This document shows, piece by piece, positions 45,901-59,956 of a stretch of DNA of 64,000 bases. How positions within the stretch are numbered: the first letter of the stretch is position 1; every line of letters starts with the position of its first letter. Both the position numbers and the translations under genes were made by a program. The notes under the pieces are model-generated. The model searched no databases and had not been told where the DNA came from. It was given only the letters and a program-made list of their open reading frames with translations. Origin of the DNA: Oreohelix idahoensis (lineage: Eukaryota > Mollusca > Gastropoda > Stylommatophora > Oreohelicidae); contig JAMPIV010012229.1 in the NCBI GenBank assembly GCA_024509875.1, forward strand, positions 434,001 through 498,000, read 5' to 3'.

Positions 45901-46915
45901 TGGCAAGAATGAAGGCGAATAGCAAAGTCCGGCCAGACACCGCAAACACATACTTTCTGAGGGCAGGAAAGTCAGCACACCCCAAACCGAATAAACCTGG
46001 TAGCAGTTTACCATCTCTTCTTGACTGTGCAAATGATTGGGAGATGGCGGTAGACCTACCTGGACGAGGGGCATATCCAGAGAGTATCAGAAAATCGCGG
46101 AGACGGCCGGATATAGTGCTTCATTCTGCAGCAACGCTTCAGGTCATACTGATTGAACTGACAGTGCCATTTGAATCCAGATTAGATGAGCAACATTCGT
46201 TCAAAGCGGCCAAGTATAGTGATCTGGCCGCGGATCTGAGACACGATGGGTTCACTGCAAGGGTCATGGCTGTTGAAGTGGGCGCAAGAGGGCTTGTGGC
46301 TGCATCAGTGTATGATCTATTGAAACTGTTGGGGCTGAGGGGACAGTCGAGAACAAGGGCCCTGAAGAGGCTTAGTGAAACTGCCGAAAAGGCATCAGGC
46401 TGGCTGTGGAACAACCGCAATGGGGAATGGAGATCGTAACAATAAACGCTGCGGTACAGAAAACACCAGGAATTTTTCTAAGTCCACAATACGCTGAGGT
46501 TTGTGGTGGACTAGTGAACGGGCTGCGACTCAGGGGCGACAAGCGGTGTATACTATAAGGGGTGTCAGTATCAAAAGTCCAGTGGGGAACGCGCAGTGGC
46601 GACTCGTTGACTTCGCGCTGGTGTCTCAGTGTGTGCGACGGAACGAACGGAATAATTTGTCTTCTCCTTGTTACTTTCACAATTGCCTCCACGGCTGGCG
46701 GAGTTGTGGAATTTAAAGTTGCTACCATAAGTGAAATGGGTTCATTTTCGATGCAAGACAACAGGAAGCTGAGACGCTTGGGAGTCATGACCCAAGTGGG
46801 CCCGCCCCCCTTAGAGTGTAAAGGAGTATATAGGGCCGAAACACTTGTCGGACGGGGGGACTTCTTCTGATGATCAGATTGCTTCCTGTTGTATCGCTCT
46901 GTAAAGAGTTTCCTA
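42985..46915 (+). mobile_element. RLE-type LINE (R2/NeSL/Hero-like), intact ORF
   Basis: The element starts just after a short TA run that borders the Tc1 element and has a very short 5' leader. Its ORF occupies 43020-46439. Positions 46440-46915 are taken as its 3' untranslated region, with no ORF. No clear target duplication is visible, and elements with this endonuclease type often lack one. The exact 3' end is uncertain because another LINE remnant follows. Confidence 0.8.
43020..46439 (+). CDS. RLE-type LINE protein: zinc finger, reverse transcriptase, restriction-like endonuclease
   Basis: The 1,139-codon frame has no break. Residues about 65-90 hold a C2H2 zinc finger (CACGREFSTQRGMKIH) that binds target DNA in R2-type elements. 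A Lys/Arg-rich linker follows. RT spans about 345-650, with SAPGPNGVPY, LDLANAYGS (first catalytic Asp, about 482) and FMDDTTIL (about 581). A CCHC motif, CPLCQGRQTLEHVLSAC (C-x2-C-x7-H-x4-C), lies near 917. The C-terminus has a restriction-like endonuclease signature: RRPDIVL at about 1028, then IELTVPFE and KAAKY, fitting PD-(D/E)xK. The protein nicks DNA and primes reverse transcription there. Length and domain order fit R2, NeSL and Hero relatives; I cannot fix the clade. The copy could be active. Confidence 0.93.
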   Translation: MTLGKTRNRLTGLAPRKLYSIAIEPQNDRCPQDSPKGGENDESTGASLESTRPVTRTSSSEQRLEFPCACGREFSTQRGMKIHRTKKGCGRSSGGDQQRSVSTDKTLEERSQESIHSAEYIQVDLPDDDLTHFLDGKRDAIKFPPASAKGLWEQLDEALAKELDNNLKQITLEKKLEIFGDIIYLHCRKVFGVREARESNPPRKSRRQIKIEEIRKQKKHARKLFKNAVAAEKEGLRQVWEHLKGQHNALCRAERLCRKKRKTRMDRERFFREPFKFAKELFEQPRSGTLNIRKEDLEEHLGMTYSDGRKDEPLSSMAGLKWPSKPGAEFNTKPPTVQEVESIVQKARCKSAPGPNGVPYVVYKRCPEVLKRLLRLLKSAWKTQLVSKEWRKANGVYIPKEQNSTDISQFRPISLLNVEGKIFFSVMAKRLTTYLLTNGYIDTTIQKGGIPGTPGCLEHATMIWEAIQKAKSDRTNLHVIWLDLANAYGSVPHQMLWQALEMDHVPQEIAAMLKLYFAGFAVRFSTREYTTKWIGLEVGIAMGCTISPILFVMAMQVILNAAEGMAIGPKLGGMCLMPPLKAFMDDTTILTSDEHQARRMLARLDELVSWCRMSFKPKKSRSLSVRKGKIAEVIFTVSNQRIPTVIEEPVKSLGRVYDASLKDSKAVQQTIEMADRGLQIIDQSRLLGKFKLWCLQFMLIPKLLWPLLIYEISTSTVEAIEKKVNKFMRKWLGVPPGLSDVALYCKKSKLLLPFKSVVEEYKVGKARLAMMLRESADDVVKSIQPTLKTGRKWKVEEAVDAAQESLKLREVIGYTQTNRRGFGHGDIRWWSKASSRERRDMVVQEIREAENDKRLQKAVQQVQQGQWTTWEGALQRSLTWNDIWHMAPLRLSFVVRSLYDLLPSATNLVKWGKSDDEQCPLCQGRQTLEHVLSACKVSLGQGRYTWRHNKVLNELAATIDLARMKANSKVRPDTANTYFLRAGKSAHPKPNKPGSSLPSLLDCANDWEMAVDLPGRGAYPESIRKSRRRPDIVLHSAATLQVILIELTVPFESRLDEQHSFKAAKYSDLAADLRHDGFTARVMAVEVGARGLVAASVYDLLKLLGLRGQSRTRALKRLSETAEKASGWLWNNRNGEWRS

Positions 46916-47175
46916 TCATATATACAGCTGAGGTTCAAAGATGTGTGCAAGAGAGATATGAGGGCACTGGACATGGATCCAGCAACATGGGAGGATGAAG
47001 CTGCCGATCGCACTAAGTGGCGATGCTATTTGCGGCACCACCTCAGATTGGGCGAAGAGAGGCTCACACAAGAAGCAGAGGTGAGGAGAAAACGTCGAAA
47101 GGAGCACCAGGAAAATAAGCAGCTGAGGGCTGCCACCTCAGGGGCGCATTCCCATAGTCAGTTATGACTGAAGGG
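46910..47175 (+). pseudogene. LINE 3' remnant (C-terminal tail of RT protein)
   Basis: The frame reads QLRFKDVCKRDMRAL, WEDEAADRTKWR and a highly charged tail, a C-terminus common to many non-LTR elements. It ends at 47167, followed by (ATT)n, the likely tail. The catalytic part is absent. Confidence 0.65.
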
Positions 47176-47624
<449 letters not shown>

Positions 47625-49100
47625 TGTAGCAAAAGGTTGTGCTAGTGTGATGATAGTGGTAGAGAAGAAGTAGAATCTCTCTCCAGAAAGTATGAAGTTC
47701 CAGTGCCCGAGAAGTACAATGGTATCACAATTGAGTTACGGCTGTGAATACTCTGAGCTGGACAATAGATTTAAGCTTCAGAAGTATACTGTGCCACTTT
47801 CGCTATAGTAACCCTATGTGATAATATAATTAAATTAGAAAAAGTAACTCAAAATTTAACAGTTACAAATTTACCAAGTCAAATGAGTACAGTTTCATAA
47901 TTTATTATGTACATCTATATTCTTGTAATGAGAAATGGGTGTTGGAAGCTGGTAAAATGTATGATTATTTATAGTTACAAATTAAAATAAATAATAGTAA
48001 AAAATCTTGGATGAATCTTCCAATGAAATTAGAACAGTCTGTCACAGTATATTTTTTATATATATCTTGCTATCTAGTCTCTAGCTGTTATCATCATCGA
48101 CAGTCGTTTTAGAAACTGTTCACAGTGTTTTTTGGATAGATACACATAAACTCATCTGATATTTGTTCGAGGTTCCTGAGACACACTTGAATCAATAGAC
48201 TGTCCTTCAGTCCGCCATATAACTACGGGGGACTAAGGTGTTGAAGATTGGTTGACCTCTAGGCTTCAGTTAGCAGGATCAACGGTCCTCAAGTCTTTAG
48301 TTTGAACTCTATCACGAACTCGATCATGAGCTCGATCAGGAACGATCATAAAAACCTGGAACAAAAGGTAATAGGTGGCCATGGTGTTCCAACAATCTCA
48401 CCAACCACTGCTGTTCATGAGGCGACCATGTCTTCAGTGTTTGTATATAAATGAATGAATTATGGTAGTATGTTACAGAGATAGCATGATAAGATAATGT
48501 CTACTGTGCAGAAATAACAAAATACATGAATAAATCACATGTTATGATACATGGGTAAGATATAACCTTTGCCTTCCACTTATGGATGCCAAGTCACTTA
48601 TGTACTTGCTGGTATGTCGTAAGCTTCCAGGCAAGAACTAGCCATGATATTTTTGGCTAACCAATTAATGGTTACGCCTCCTGATAATTCCGGTGGAGGT
48701 TATCTCTGGTTAGCGTCATTCCCGTTTTATTATGTCTGATACAATCAAATCGTATATAAAATCTGAAATAAAATGATATTAGTCAAACATATATCTTTAA
48801 TAAACTTACATACCCTCTTAGGATTAATAAGCTCATGGTGAGGTTGTATTGGTTGAAGTCTATCTGCCCTGCATGCAGCGTGAAAAAAATAACTTGTCTT
48901 GCAGACACTGTCTTCCAGTTTCTCACTCTGGCTTCTGGATTTGGTGTGTGTGATTTTCAGCGAGCCGCTCTGTCCTTATATTTGGGCGTCTCTCCCGTAC
49001 GAGAAAGCAACGTCTGAAGTCCCATACGATTTTCGTTTAATCTCTCGGTTTGAGGCGATCTGTGCTTTTTCTGTACTTATTATCTATTCTTTTCACTACA
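47625..49100 (-). repeat. 3' LTR of gypsy element C
   Basis: It starts (plus strand) TGTAGC and aligns with the 5' LTR for about 1,180 bp. The other end is inferred at CTACA (49096-49100), the inverse of TGTAG. A pyrimidine-rich stretch at 49104-49125 (AGGAAGGAAGGAAGG on the minus strand) follows and fits a polypurine tract. An alternative end is 48835 (AGCTCA). Confidence 0.65.
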
Positions 49101-49195
49101 CACTTATATCCTTCCTTCCTTCCTAGGTATCCTTTCATTTCCCCCATATGAGGCTTTCATTCCATCCAAGTTTTATCGAAATCCGTTTAGGTGTG

Positions 49196-51777
<2,582 letters not shown>

Positions 51778-51780
51778 AAA

Positions 51781-51797
51781 TGGGTGCTCGTTTTTCC
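51781..51797 (+). other. Primer-binding site of gypsy element D
   Basis: TGGGTGCTCGTTTTTCC starts 3 nt after the LTR. The tRNA is not identified. Confidence 0.65.
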
Positions 51798-52522
51798 GGG
51801 AATTGAATTCTAATCCTGAGTGGAGCGACAAGAAATTTCTCGTTTACCGGGATTTTTGATCTGTAATCTTTATAGACTAGTTAGAGTAAGTGTGATTGTC
51901 TCATGGGTTTTGGTATTTAAAAAAAAAAAAAATTTCCCCTAAACAAACGATCTGATATTGACTTGCTGACCAAACACATATATATCTACTGCTTTTCCAC
52001 AGCAATATTGGAGTTATACAATTGATTACAGGGTGATTTTTGTCAGAATATGTTATGTACTGATTTTGTAATACAAAGCCGCTGGTAGTAAAGTTTGTGA
52101 TTGTCTAGCAATCACAGGGTTCTGAAGAAGTAGGTGTTTGAGCTAAGCTAAGGAGTGCGTTCAGACAATTACGTCCTGTTAATTGCCTCCCTTACCCTAA
52201 CTAACTTCAGGGGTGAACTTGTAGTGGACCTAAAATTAAGGGGGTTTTCTCCTAATTTTTTGCAATAATTATTTTGTTTCCACTGTAGCAACGTATTTTT
52301 TTAGTGAGTAATCTTAACTACCATTTATTTGGCGTAGCCGTCTGCATTAGGTGTTTTATTGCCGATTAATAGCAGCGATAGTTAGATACTTTATTATTTT
52401 GGAGGAGGTATCCCAGGTTAAATTATATCATCTTTTAGTTTGGTATTTTCTCGTAAGTGGTAGGAACCAGTGTTTCCTTTTTCTGACTTCTTTCTCGACT
52501 AAGTCTCAGTCACCTATTTACA
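51798..52522 (+). other. Untranslated leader of gypsy element D
   Basis: About 725 bp, AT-rich and non-coding, up to the gag ATG. Confidence 0.6.
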
Positions 52523-53328
52523 ATGGCAGAGAGGGCGAAGCTTAGACAGATCCTCAGGGACGAGGCAAGAGAAGAAGGTTTGGACGGTGAGGAAGTGAAA
52601 GCTTTTGTCAGGGACGAACTTGACAGATATGCTGCGGAGAGGAAGGCAGCTGAAGCTAAAGGGCAGAAGAAGATGGATGAGGAAATGGAAATTCGCAGGA
52701 TGCAGCATGAGGAAAGAGAGAAGGAGAGACAGCATGAGGAAAGAGAGAAGGAGAGACAGCACGAGCTGGCGCTTAAAGCTCTAGAAGTCCAAAGCCGTGG
52801 TGCTGCCTCTACCTCCAGCAATGGAGAGTCCTATTCTCATTCCTCTTTAACTGACCCCTCCAACACACAATCTACTTATCTCACTGCTATGTCTTTTGCG
52901 CTAGAATCTTTCCCTTGTCTTAATGAGAAGATTGACACGTATCTAGAAAAATTTGAGAAAATTGCAACTCTGTACGGTTTAGAGAGGTCGCGTTGGAATA
53001 TGAAGCTTTCTCAGGCGTTGAAAAGCAGTGCGTATGATGTTTTCGCCAAACTGGAAAGCAGCCAACAAGACAACTATGATATGTTGAAGAAAGCGTTACT
53101 GGAGCGCTTTGAAATAAATGCTTGCAAATTTTTGCAACTGTTTCGCAACAGCAGGAAGGAGAGCTCTAAAACTTTTTAGCAGTTCTCGTCTCGTTTGAAG
53201 GGATACTTGACAAAGTGCCTTGAGCTTTCACAGCTCCCCTCTACCTATGACGGTCTTGAGGAATTTGTTATAACAGCACAAATAAAGAACACTTTGTCTT
53301 CTGATACCCGGAGATTTCTAGATGAGCA
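52523..53328 (+). pseudogene. Gypsy element D: Gag, broken
   Basis: The ATG frame runs 218 codons to a TAG at 53177-53179 and then continues open in the same frame to about 53328. Residues 1-90 form a charged coiled coil with a duplicated HEEREKERQ block. The capsid follows (FALESFPCLNEKIDTYLEKF, WNMKLSQALKS). The segment after the stop (FVITAQIKNTLSSDTRRFLD) and the start of the next frame resemble the SCAN-like capsid C-terminus. The TAG replaces a codon between KTF and QFSS and looks like a nonsense mutation. Gag and the next frame are in different phases. Confidence 0.85.
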
Positions 53329-54387
53329 GGTGCAGAAAAGCTTGAAGACATCTTAGAAAAGTATGAGCGCTATCAAAATGCGCTGGCCGAACTGCCGGCC
53401 ACAAAACGTAAACCGACAGAAGAGCATTGTCGGAAGAATAATCTAGACCAATCTTCTCATGCTTCTAATCAGAATAACCACAGAGAAACTGGACCTCAAA
53501 ACCCCCCTCCTGAAAAATCCAAGTTCTACAAAAACAAGTACCCCAACCACAGTAAACAGTCTGATCAACCCAACCGTTCTACATGGCAGCGGGACCAAAA
53601 AGGACAAGGTGACAAAGGGAAAACCCCTGAACACGGGACATATGATCAGACCGAGCACACCGAGCCTAAACGCATCGGATGCTTATTAACAGTCTCGCAA
53701 GGCGGAATTATTGACAGTGATTCCCAACCTGTAGAGGGAGAGAGACCCTCTACGCGAGGTACTGTTATATTGAACGGTTCTCAAACTTTCTGTTTATTTG
53801 ACACGGGACTTTCTTATGATCGCATTGTTGCCAGACACCTGGTTAAACCCGGTCAAGAGACAGGAGAGACCGTCGAACTTTGTGGAGTTCTTAAGAGTGA
53901 GGCACCTACAGCGCTTCCCATCGCACTGGTGGAGATCCACTCTAAGTTTGTCAGAGGCGTGATCAAAGCGGCTGTCATGGATGACCCCATCTACCCAGTC
54001 ATACTTGGTGGTAGATACGTGTTTGTTGGAAATCCGGAAGAGCCGATTGTGGCAGCAGTAACTACAAGAGGGCAAACCAAGAAGGAACGGGCGCCTAAGA
54101 AAAATTTGTTACCTATGAAACTTAAAGAAGCGCAACAAAAGGACCCTACTTTGGCACCCTGCTTTAGGAAACTGCCCATGGCTAAGGAACCCAGACAGCA
54201 CGGGGACATTTTTTCTAAGGATGGCGTACTTTATCGCAGAACGGGCAAGCCTGACCAAGGTTACAACCAGCTCCTAGTACCGAAACAGTACAGAAGCCAA
54301 ATCCTAGAAATGGGGCACTCTCTTCCCTTTAGCGGACATATGGGACAGAACGCCACAAACCAACGGATAACCACTCATTATTGGTGA
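53329..54387 (+). CDS. Gypsy element D: Gag end, protease and integrase zinc finger
   Basis: The open frame starts inside the capsid end (KLEDILEKYERYQNAL). It passes through a polar tail and reaches the protease at about 53770, with CLFDTGLSYDRIV (DTG active site). The H2C2 zinc finger region of integrase follows (LEMGHSLPFSGHMG). A TGA at 54385-54387 stands where a second Trp is expected in YWWPG, so it is a Trp-to-stop change. Protease runs straight into integrase with no RT between them, as in elements B and C. No ATG begins the frame, so it was probably made by frameshifting from gag. Confidence 0.85.
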   Translation, partial: GAEKLEDILEKYERYQNALAELPATKRKPTEEHCRKNNLDQSSHASNQNNHRETGPQNPPPEKSKFYKNKYPNHSKQSDQPNRSTWQRDQKGQGDKGKTPEHGTYDQTEHTEPKRIGCLLTVSQGGIIDSDSQPVEGERPSTRGTVILNGSQTFCLFDTGLSYDRIVARHLVKPGQETGETVELCGVLKSEAPTALPIALVEIHSKFVRGVIKAAVMDDPIYPVILGGRYVFVGNPEEPIVAAVTTRGQTKKERAPKKNLLPMKLKEAQQKDPTLAPCFRKLPMAKEPRQHGDIFSKDGVLYRRTGKPDQGYNQLLVPKQYRSQILEMGHSLPFSGHMGQNATNQRITTHYW

Positions 54388-55588
54388 CCAGGAGTAAATA
54401 CTGATATTATCAGGTATGTAAAATCCTGTGCCCAGTGCCAACGTGTACCACCCAAGCAACGGACACCCCCAGTCTCTTTGGGTGAGATGCCAATAGTGAG
54501 AACACCATTCGAACGGGTTATGATCGACATTTTAGGACCCTTAGAAAAAACTAAAAGAAGGAACAGGTTCATCCTAACCTTAGTCGACACATGCACTTTA
54601 TGGGCAGAAGCTATCCCGCTTACATGCGCAGAAGGCAAGCATGTCGCAGAAGCCCTCGTGCAGATTTTTACTCGGTTGGGATTCCTCAGCAAGTGTTGAC
54701 GGATAACGGATCCCCACCCCAAAACCTGTTGATGGATGAGATCGTTAGATCTTGAGGGACCAGCACATCTACACTAAGCCTTACACTCTGGCCAGAAGTG
54801 GGTTAGTAGAACGTGTTAACGGAAACCTCAACATGATGTTAAGTAAACTGGCACAAGTGAAACCTGACGATTGGGATCTTTGTATTCCTGCAGCTTTATT
54901 TGGCTACAGAGAATCTCCTCATACGTCCACAGGATTTCCGCCAGCCACGCTTTTATTCCGCAGACCCATTAAGGGCCCGCTCGAAGCCTTAGTTTGGTCG
55001 CTGACAGACCACAAGGCTGATGAGACAGTTGTCTTAGCAAGTAAATATGTGTCGGATTTAAAGGATAGGTTGAAACTAGGATGGGATCTAGCAAAGACAA
55101 ACTTTAAGCGAGCACGCACAAAGCACGCTAACCGATACAGGAAAGTCGCGAAAGAAAGAGAACTGGAAGCAGGAGAGAAAGTTTTGGTGTTACTCCCTAC
55201 CGGAAACAACCAACTAAGGATCGGATGGCAAGGGCCGTTTACCGTCCTGAAAAAGATTTCTAAGGCTAACTTCCAGATCTCTATTAAAGGAAAGGAGAAA
55301 GTTTTCCATTTAAATCTGTTAAAGAGATTCTTGGAAAGACCGGTGCCAATCACCGACCATCTCCTGACGATCGCCAAAACTGACGAAGATGACGATAGTG
55401 GCAGGGAAATTCCACTGCAATCACACGGAATCTTTCAAAAATATCAGAAGCGGCGACGCTCTTTCAAGCGCGCATGGGAGACATTCCAGAGAAAGGAAAC
55501 TTTGGGAGTAAACGTGAGTAGGAATTGGAGAGAGACGGAGGGGGAGATGAGAGGGAAGAGGACAGACACCCGGAAGCTACGGATATAG
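54388..55588 (+). pseudogene. Gypsy element D: integrase core and GPY/F module, broken
   Basis: The first part (to about 54699) continues the frame after the TGA: CAQCQRV closes the zinc finger, and MIDILGPLEKT carries the first catalytic Asp. Near 54685 the frame shifts; the next Asp lies in LTDNGS. After a second shift a 278-codon frame (54752-55588) contains SGLVERVNGNLN with the catalytic Glu, FGYRESPHTSTGF, and the GPY/F module (WQGPFTVLKK). The tail of about 60 residues is basic. The integrase is therefore complete in domains but dead. It is the last coding part before the 3' LTR. Confidence 0.87.
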
Positions 55589-55647
55589 GAAATTTATTTC
55601 CATAACGTAGACATGGAGTGCTTCCATATCTTAAAGGGGGGACGTTC
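55589..55647 (+). other. Short spacer and polypurine tract of element D
   Basis: Only about 60 bp separate the integrase stop from the 3' LTR; they end in AAAGGGGGGACGTTC. RT and RNase H would be expected here in a complete relative. Confidence 0.75.
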
Positions 55648-57920
55648 TGTCGCATAGAGATTTATGATCAATAAATTGTCTATATTCTTTCTTTTTTTCT
55701 ACCCGTGTCCTCTACTTTATTATCGCTCTTTCATCCTTTTCATGTTTTTCGCATTCATTCGTTTGCGAAAAATATTTACTATCCCATTCTGATACTTTCC
55801 CATTCTGACTTTACCGTTTTTTCTCATACACTGGTAACGCATTTATTACATCAGATGTCAGTCGCTGCAGGTAGACGGAATGTGTGATAATTCGTTTCGC
55901 CAGACATAGTTGCAGACAATTGTCTACGTTTTCATCTGTCACGCGAGTTTCCTCGGCTAAAGTTTTCGGCGAGGTATGGAAACTGCCATCTGCCTCGACC
56001 AGAAATGAGACATTCGTCTAGCATTTCCATCTGCCACGGAACTCTACGGCCAGTTTCCTAGACGGAGGTGTCAAAGACGCGAAGTGGCAGTTTATGGCAG
56101 TCTCTTGGTTTAACATAAGTGTTAGATGAGAAGGGGAGATACCGGCGCTGTTTCGGATTTCGAAATAACGTGGGATCTTTTGTCTGTTCCATATATCTAC
56201 ACGATTAGCTTAGACTGGCCATTCAATCTCCAAGTTGCAGTAGACGTGATCGCTTCGTTCTAGATACTTATTTACAAGTGAAACTCTCAGTTTCGTTGTG
56301 AGGCCCGTAGTTCTGTTTGGAGGTAATATTTAGTATCTATAGGTTGAGTGATTAAGTGTTAAATCGCCTATTATATTTCACTAGTTTCTTTTGTACAGAG
56401 TAAATAATTTATAAGTCTATAAGTCTGTTTCATTCTCTAGTGACGTGTTTCAGTGGAAAACAGAATAAATGATAATTTCTAGCTTAAACTCATGCAGCTA
56501 TAAATAAATTTAATTTAACTGCTAAATACTCAGTCGAGAATATTTTTTTTACTAACTTATAACTGCACTGATTCATCATTGAGTATTGACGAAATACGTA
56601 TGTATTTCTAATTCATGATGATTGATTTTATAAATATAACTTATTTCACGGGGGGGGGGGGGGGGAGGGGGTGGGGGGCGTTTAACGATGAGACTAGCTC
56701 TAAGCTTATGGTTTCTATTTAAGTTGAATAACGGGGTGTATATTTTTACGCGTAGGATTAGATATACTATTAGGGTGAGTATTTATGTGTTTCTTTCTTC
56801 CCTATACAGTATCTGGGTCATAAACCCTAAATCGTATTAGCGGTTTTCAGTACCTATGTAACTGAGAAGAACATTACCTAAAGAACATTCTGAATATAAT
56901 TACCGGGTTTTGCAAGTGACCTGTCTGGCCTAGTGTTTTACACCCAGAAGAACGACAGAGTGCTGGCCCAAACGTAATATTAAGAATAAATGGTAACTGG
57001 ACTTACTAATATCCAGATTTCTTTCTCAAGTTCATATATATTTCGCCTGTGGTGGCGACTGAAATAACATGTGACATTTCCCAAATAATACCATTGTGTT
57101 GTGAAGGAGATTTATCCTAAACCGATTTATGTACCTGACATTCAACTTACCGAGTGAAGTTCCAAGCTATTTTACCCCTGTGGACATTAGATATCGTAAG
57201 TACTTTCATAACTGGACAAAAATTGAAGTGACCTTCATCAGCCTCCTATTACAACAGTGAGACGAACGTTTCCCAACATTTTGATTAATTAGTCTTTGGA
57301 GAAACTGTGGTTTGACTCACCAGTAACTCAAGCTTGGATGGTTGGTGAGTGACTGAACAATTTGTTCCAGATGTTATGAAAAACAACGATTATGTAAGAG
57401 TGCGCATGTTGTCTGTGTACACAGCTGTCAGAGCGAGAGAATAACAGGGATGAATAATTCGTTTATGATATAACCCATGTAATAACTATGTATTTTCTCT
57501 TGTATGCAAGTTTTTGCTAATGCTGTTTTCCTCTTAGGATAGATTACTATATATATACTCTGTTCTTTTACTGAGAGAGGAAAAATCTTGGACCTTTGCG
57601 TATAACTGGGACTCTTTGGGCTATAATTTCTCTTATAACGGGATCTTGGCAACATGGGGGGAGGGGGGGGGGGGGGGAAATGTCACCTATGAGTCTATCT
57701 CTTTAAATTGATTCTTAACGTACTTTTATTGTATTTTGATTTGATATTCAATATTGTCGATGTAAAGTTTTTTTTTTAATGATAAATAAAAATTTTCATA
57801 ACTTTATTCACGTGTGGCGGTCAGCTTGTTCAAAAAGATCCTTATTTTTATAGATATAGTTTTTTCACGTATGTGCGTATAACTGTCGTCACTTATCTGT
57901 GTATGTGTATATGTGAGTGG

Positions 57921-57993
<73 letters not shown>

Positions 57994-58196
57994 AAACTGT
58001 CTGATCCAAACTCTCAGTCGTAATCGATAGGCTGGTTTGATTATTTATCAAATCCAGGGACAGATTTTACCTTTTACCATTTCACTTGTGAAATTCTATT
58101 TCTTTACCTTAATTCATCACTGAGCTATCACATGTACTAGTCCTATTCAGGAGGGACCAAAAGTGATCTTAATTACCCTATCGAAAATATACGACA
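55648..58196 (+). repeat. 3' LTR of gypsy element D
   Basis: It matches the 5' LTR with a few dozen substitutions and indels, the largest in G runs (56650-56678, 57656-57678) and in the (TA)n array at 57919-57991. It ends ATACGACA. Confidence 0.95.
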
Positions 58197-58689
58197 GTGT
58201 ATAGTTATAATAAATTTTTAAAGATTATTAGCTAACTTTTAGCAGATGTGATGACGATGAAAAATGTTAATTATTTTTAAAACTATTTACATTTGAATAA
58301 TATCCTTTTGGATATTACTCAAATTCTATCTCCTCTTGAGAATTAATATAGTTTTAAGAACTTTCAACCAGGCTTGCTCTTGTAGCTTTAAATTCTCTTT
58401 CCAGCTAATGCAAACTTTTAAGGTCGTCCATGTTTCATATATTCGCTATCCCTACCTTCTTCAATGTTAATCGGCTAGACGAAGAGCAAATTTTTCAGCC
58501 ACTTTCAAACTTCAAAGCAAGACTCGCCGCGTTGTCCCAGCGCTGTGTTTGTGTGTGTGTGTGTCGTGTTACACATTTTTTTACAAACAAAGCAAGTGGT
58601 ACCAAATCTCGCTACAGAGCCTTCTTCTTTAAAACAGTGCATGCACGGTTAGCTTTTTGGTAATACATGCTGCAGTTTCTCCTTACTTT
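58197..58689 (-). other. Non-coding region after RNase H of element C
   Basis: No ORF. Together with 49101-49195 it is the stretch between RNase H and the 3' LTR of element C, split by element D. A short (GT)n run lies at 58548-58564. Confidence 0.6.
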
Positions 58690-59170
58690 TCTCTCTCTAT
58701 ATATCTCCTTTGATAGGATGACGACTTAAAAAATCGGGTCCAAGATTGTCCCGTCCTGTACTGTAGCTCACATTGAACGAATATGGAGATAAAAGTAAAC
58801 TCCACCTTAAAAGTCGTGAATTTAATGTTTTAGACACCGTAAAAAACATCAAAGGCTGGTTATCGTTTCCACAATGAAGTGTTTCCCGTAAAGAAAAGGG
58901 GCGAATTTATTGATCGACCAGACCAAAGTGAGGCATTCACGTTCGACTGTAGAATAATTTCTTTCATCTGTATTTAACTTTCTACTGGCAAAAGCTACTG
59001 GTAGTAGCATATGTGGCGGTGTGTCTGCCCGCTGTAGTAATGTTGCTCCGATGCCTACATTGCTAGCATCCGTTTTTAGTACGAATTCGTGTGTGAGATC
59101 GGGAAGGGCAAGGATAGGTTTATTTGTCAGCTTATTTTTCAACTCTGTATAAGCATTTTCACACTGCAGC
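58690..59170 (-). pseudogene. Gypsy element C: RNase H, two frames
   Basis: The first frame (59142-58849) gives LKTDASNVGIGATLLQ, VERECLTLVW and IVET. A one-base shift near 58873 moves the rest (DNQPLM, RLLRWSLLLSPYSF, LGPDFLSRHP) into another frame that ends near 58690. All four acidic positions can be located. Another shift near 59170 separates it from RT. It is close in sequence to RNase H of element A. Confidence 0.85.
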
Positions 59171-59941
59171 GGTTGGTTGTATTTTATCTGGCTGTCCTTT
59201 CTTGGTTAAGTCGGTTAATGGCGCACACAATGAGTTAAAATGGGATATATATTTCTGATAAAACCCGCACAGTGACAAAACGGATCTTACATCCTTCTTA
59301 GTTTGTGGTCTTGGTGCTTTTCTCATTTTCTCTACATTCTTTGAGTCAGGAGACATTTGCCCTGTAGAGATAGTGTGACCTAAAAATTCCAGTTCCTCAC
59401 ATCCAATATGACACTTAGTTGGACGCGCTGTCAATTCCGTTTCTCTAAGTCTATCTAACAACATGGAGAGCGCTACTATGTGTTCCTCAAATGTAGTGGT
59501 AGCAATCAGAATATCATCCATGAAGTTGGTGATATGAGGATTTTGTAATGGTTCCAACAATTTCCTCATCATTCTGGAGAAGATACTTGGAGCATTCTTT
59601 AAACCAAATGGGAGTACATTAAACTCGTAATGTCCATCCGGTGTACTAAAGGCTAACAGTTTCCTAATTTCTGGTTTCACTGGTATTTGGTAGTATCTCT
59701 TGCTTAGATCTACTTTTGAAAAATACCGAGCCTTACTCAATGTAGCAAACAACTGATTGGTGTCAGGTAATGGGTCTACCTGAGATTCAGTGATAGCATT
59801 TAGTTTCCTATGGTCAATGCATAACCTGTGTTCACCACTAGGCTTCCTTAATAGCACCACACTTGAGCTGTAGAGAGATTCCGACTTTGAAATGATTTTC
59901 TTTTTTAAGATATAGTCAATCTCATCCTTGAGTGCCTGTGC
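59159..59941 (-). pseudogene. Gypsy element C: reverse transcriptase
   Basis: The open part starts at 59860 and can be followed upstream to about 59941 (LKDEIDYILKKKIISKSESL). Motifs are VVLLRKPSGEHRLCIDHRKL, KVDLSKRYYQIPV with the first catalytic Asp, FGLKNAPSIFSRMMRK, and FMDDILIATT (an FxDD variant of YxDD). The end lies at a frameshift near 59170 before RNase H. Integrase remains lie upstream, not downstream. Confidence 0.9.
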
Positions 59942-59956
59942 TTGCTATTGTTCAGT

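Noticed and set aside
47625..48838. Solo LTR flanked by CATGG on both sides
   Set aside because: CATGG at 48834-48838 would leave an LTR ending in CT, and the foldback element does not resume there. Reading 47625-49100 as the 3' LTR of element C explains the missing half better.
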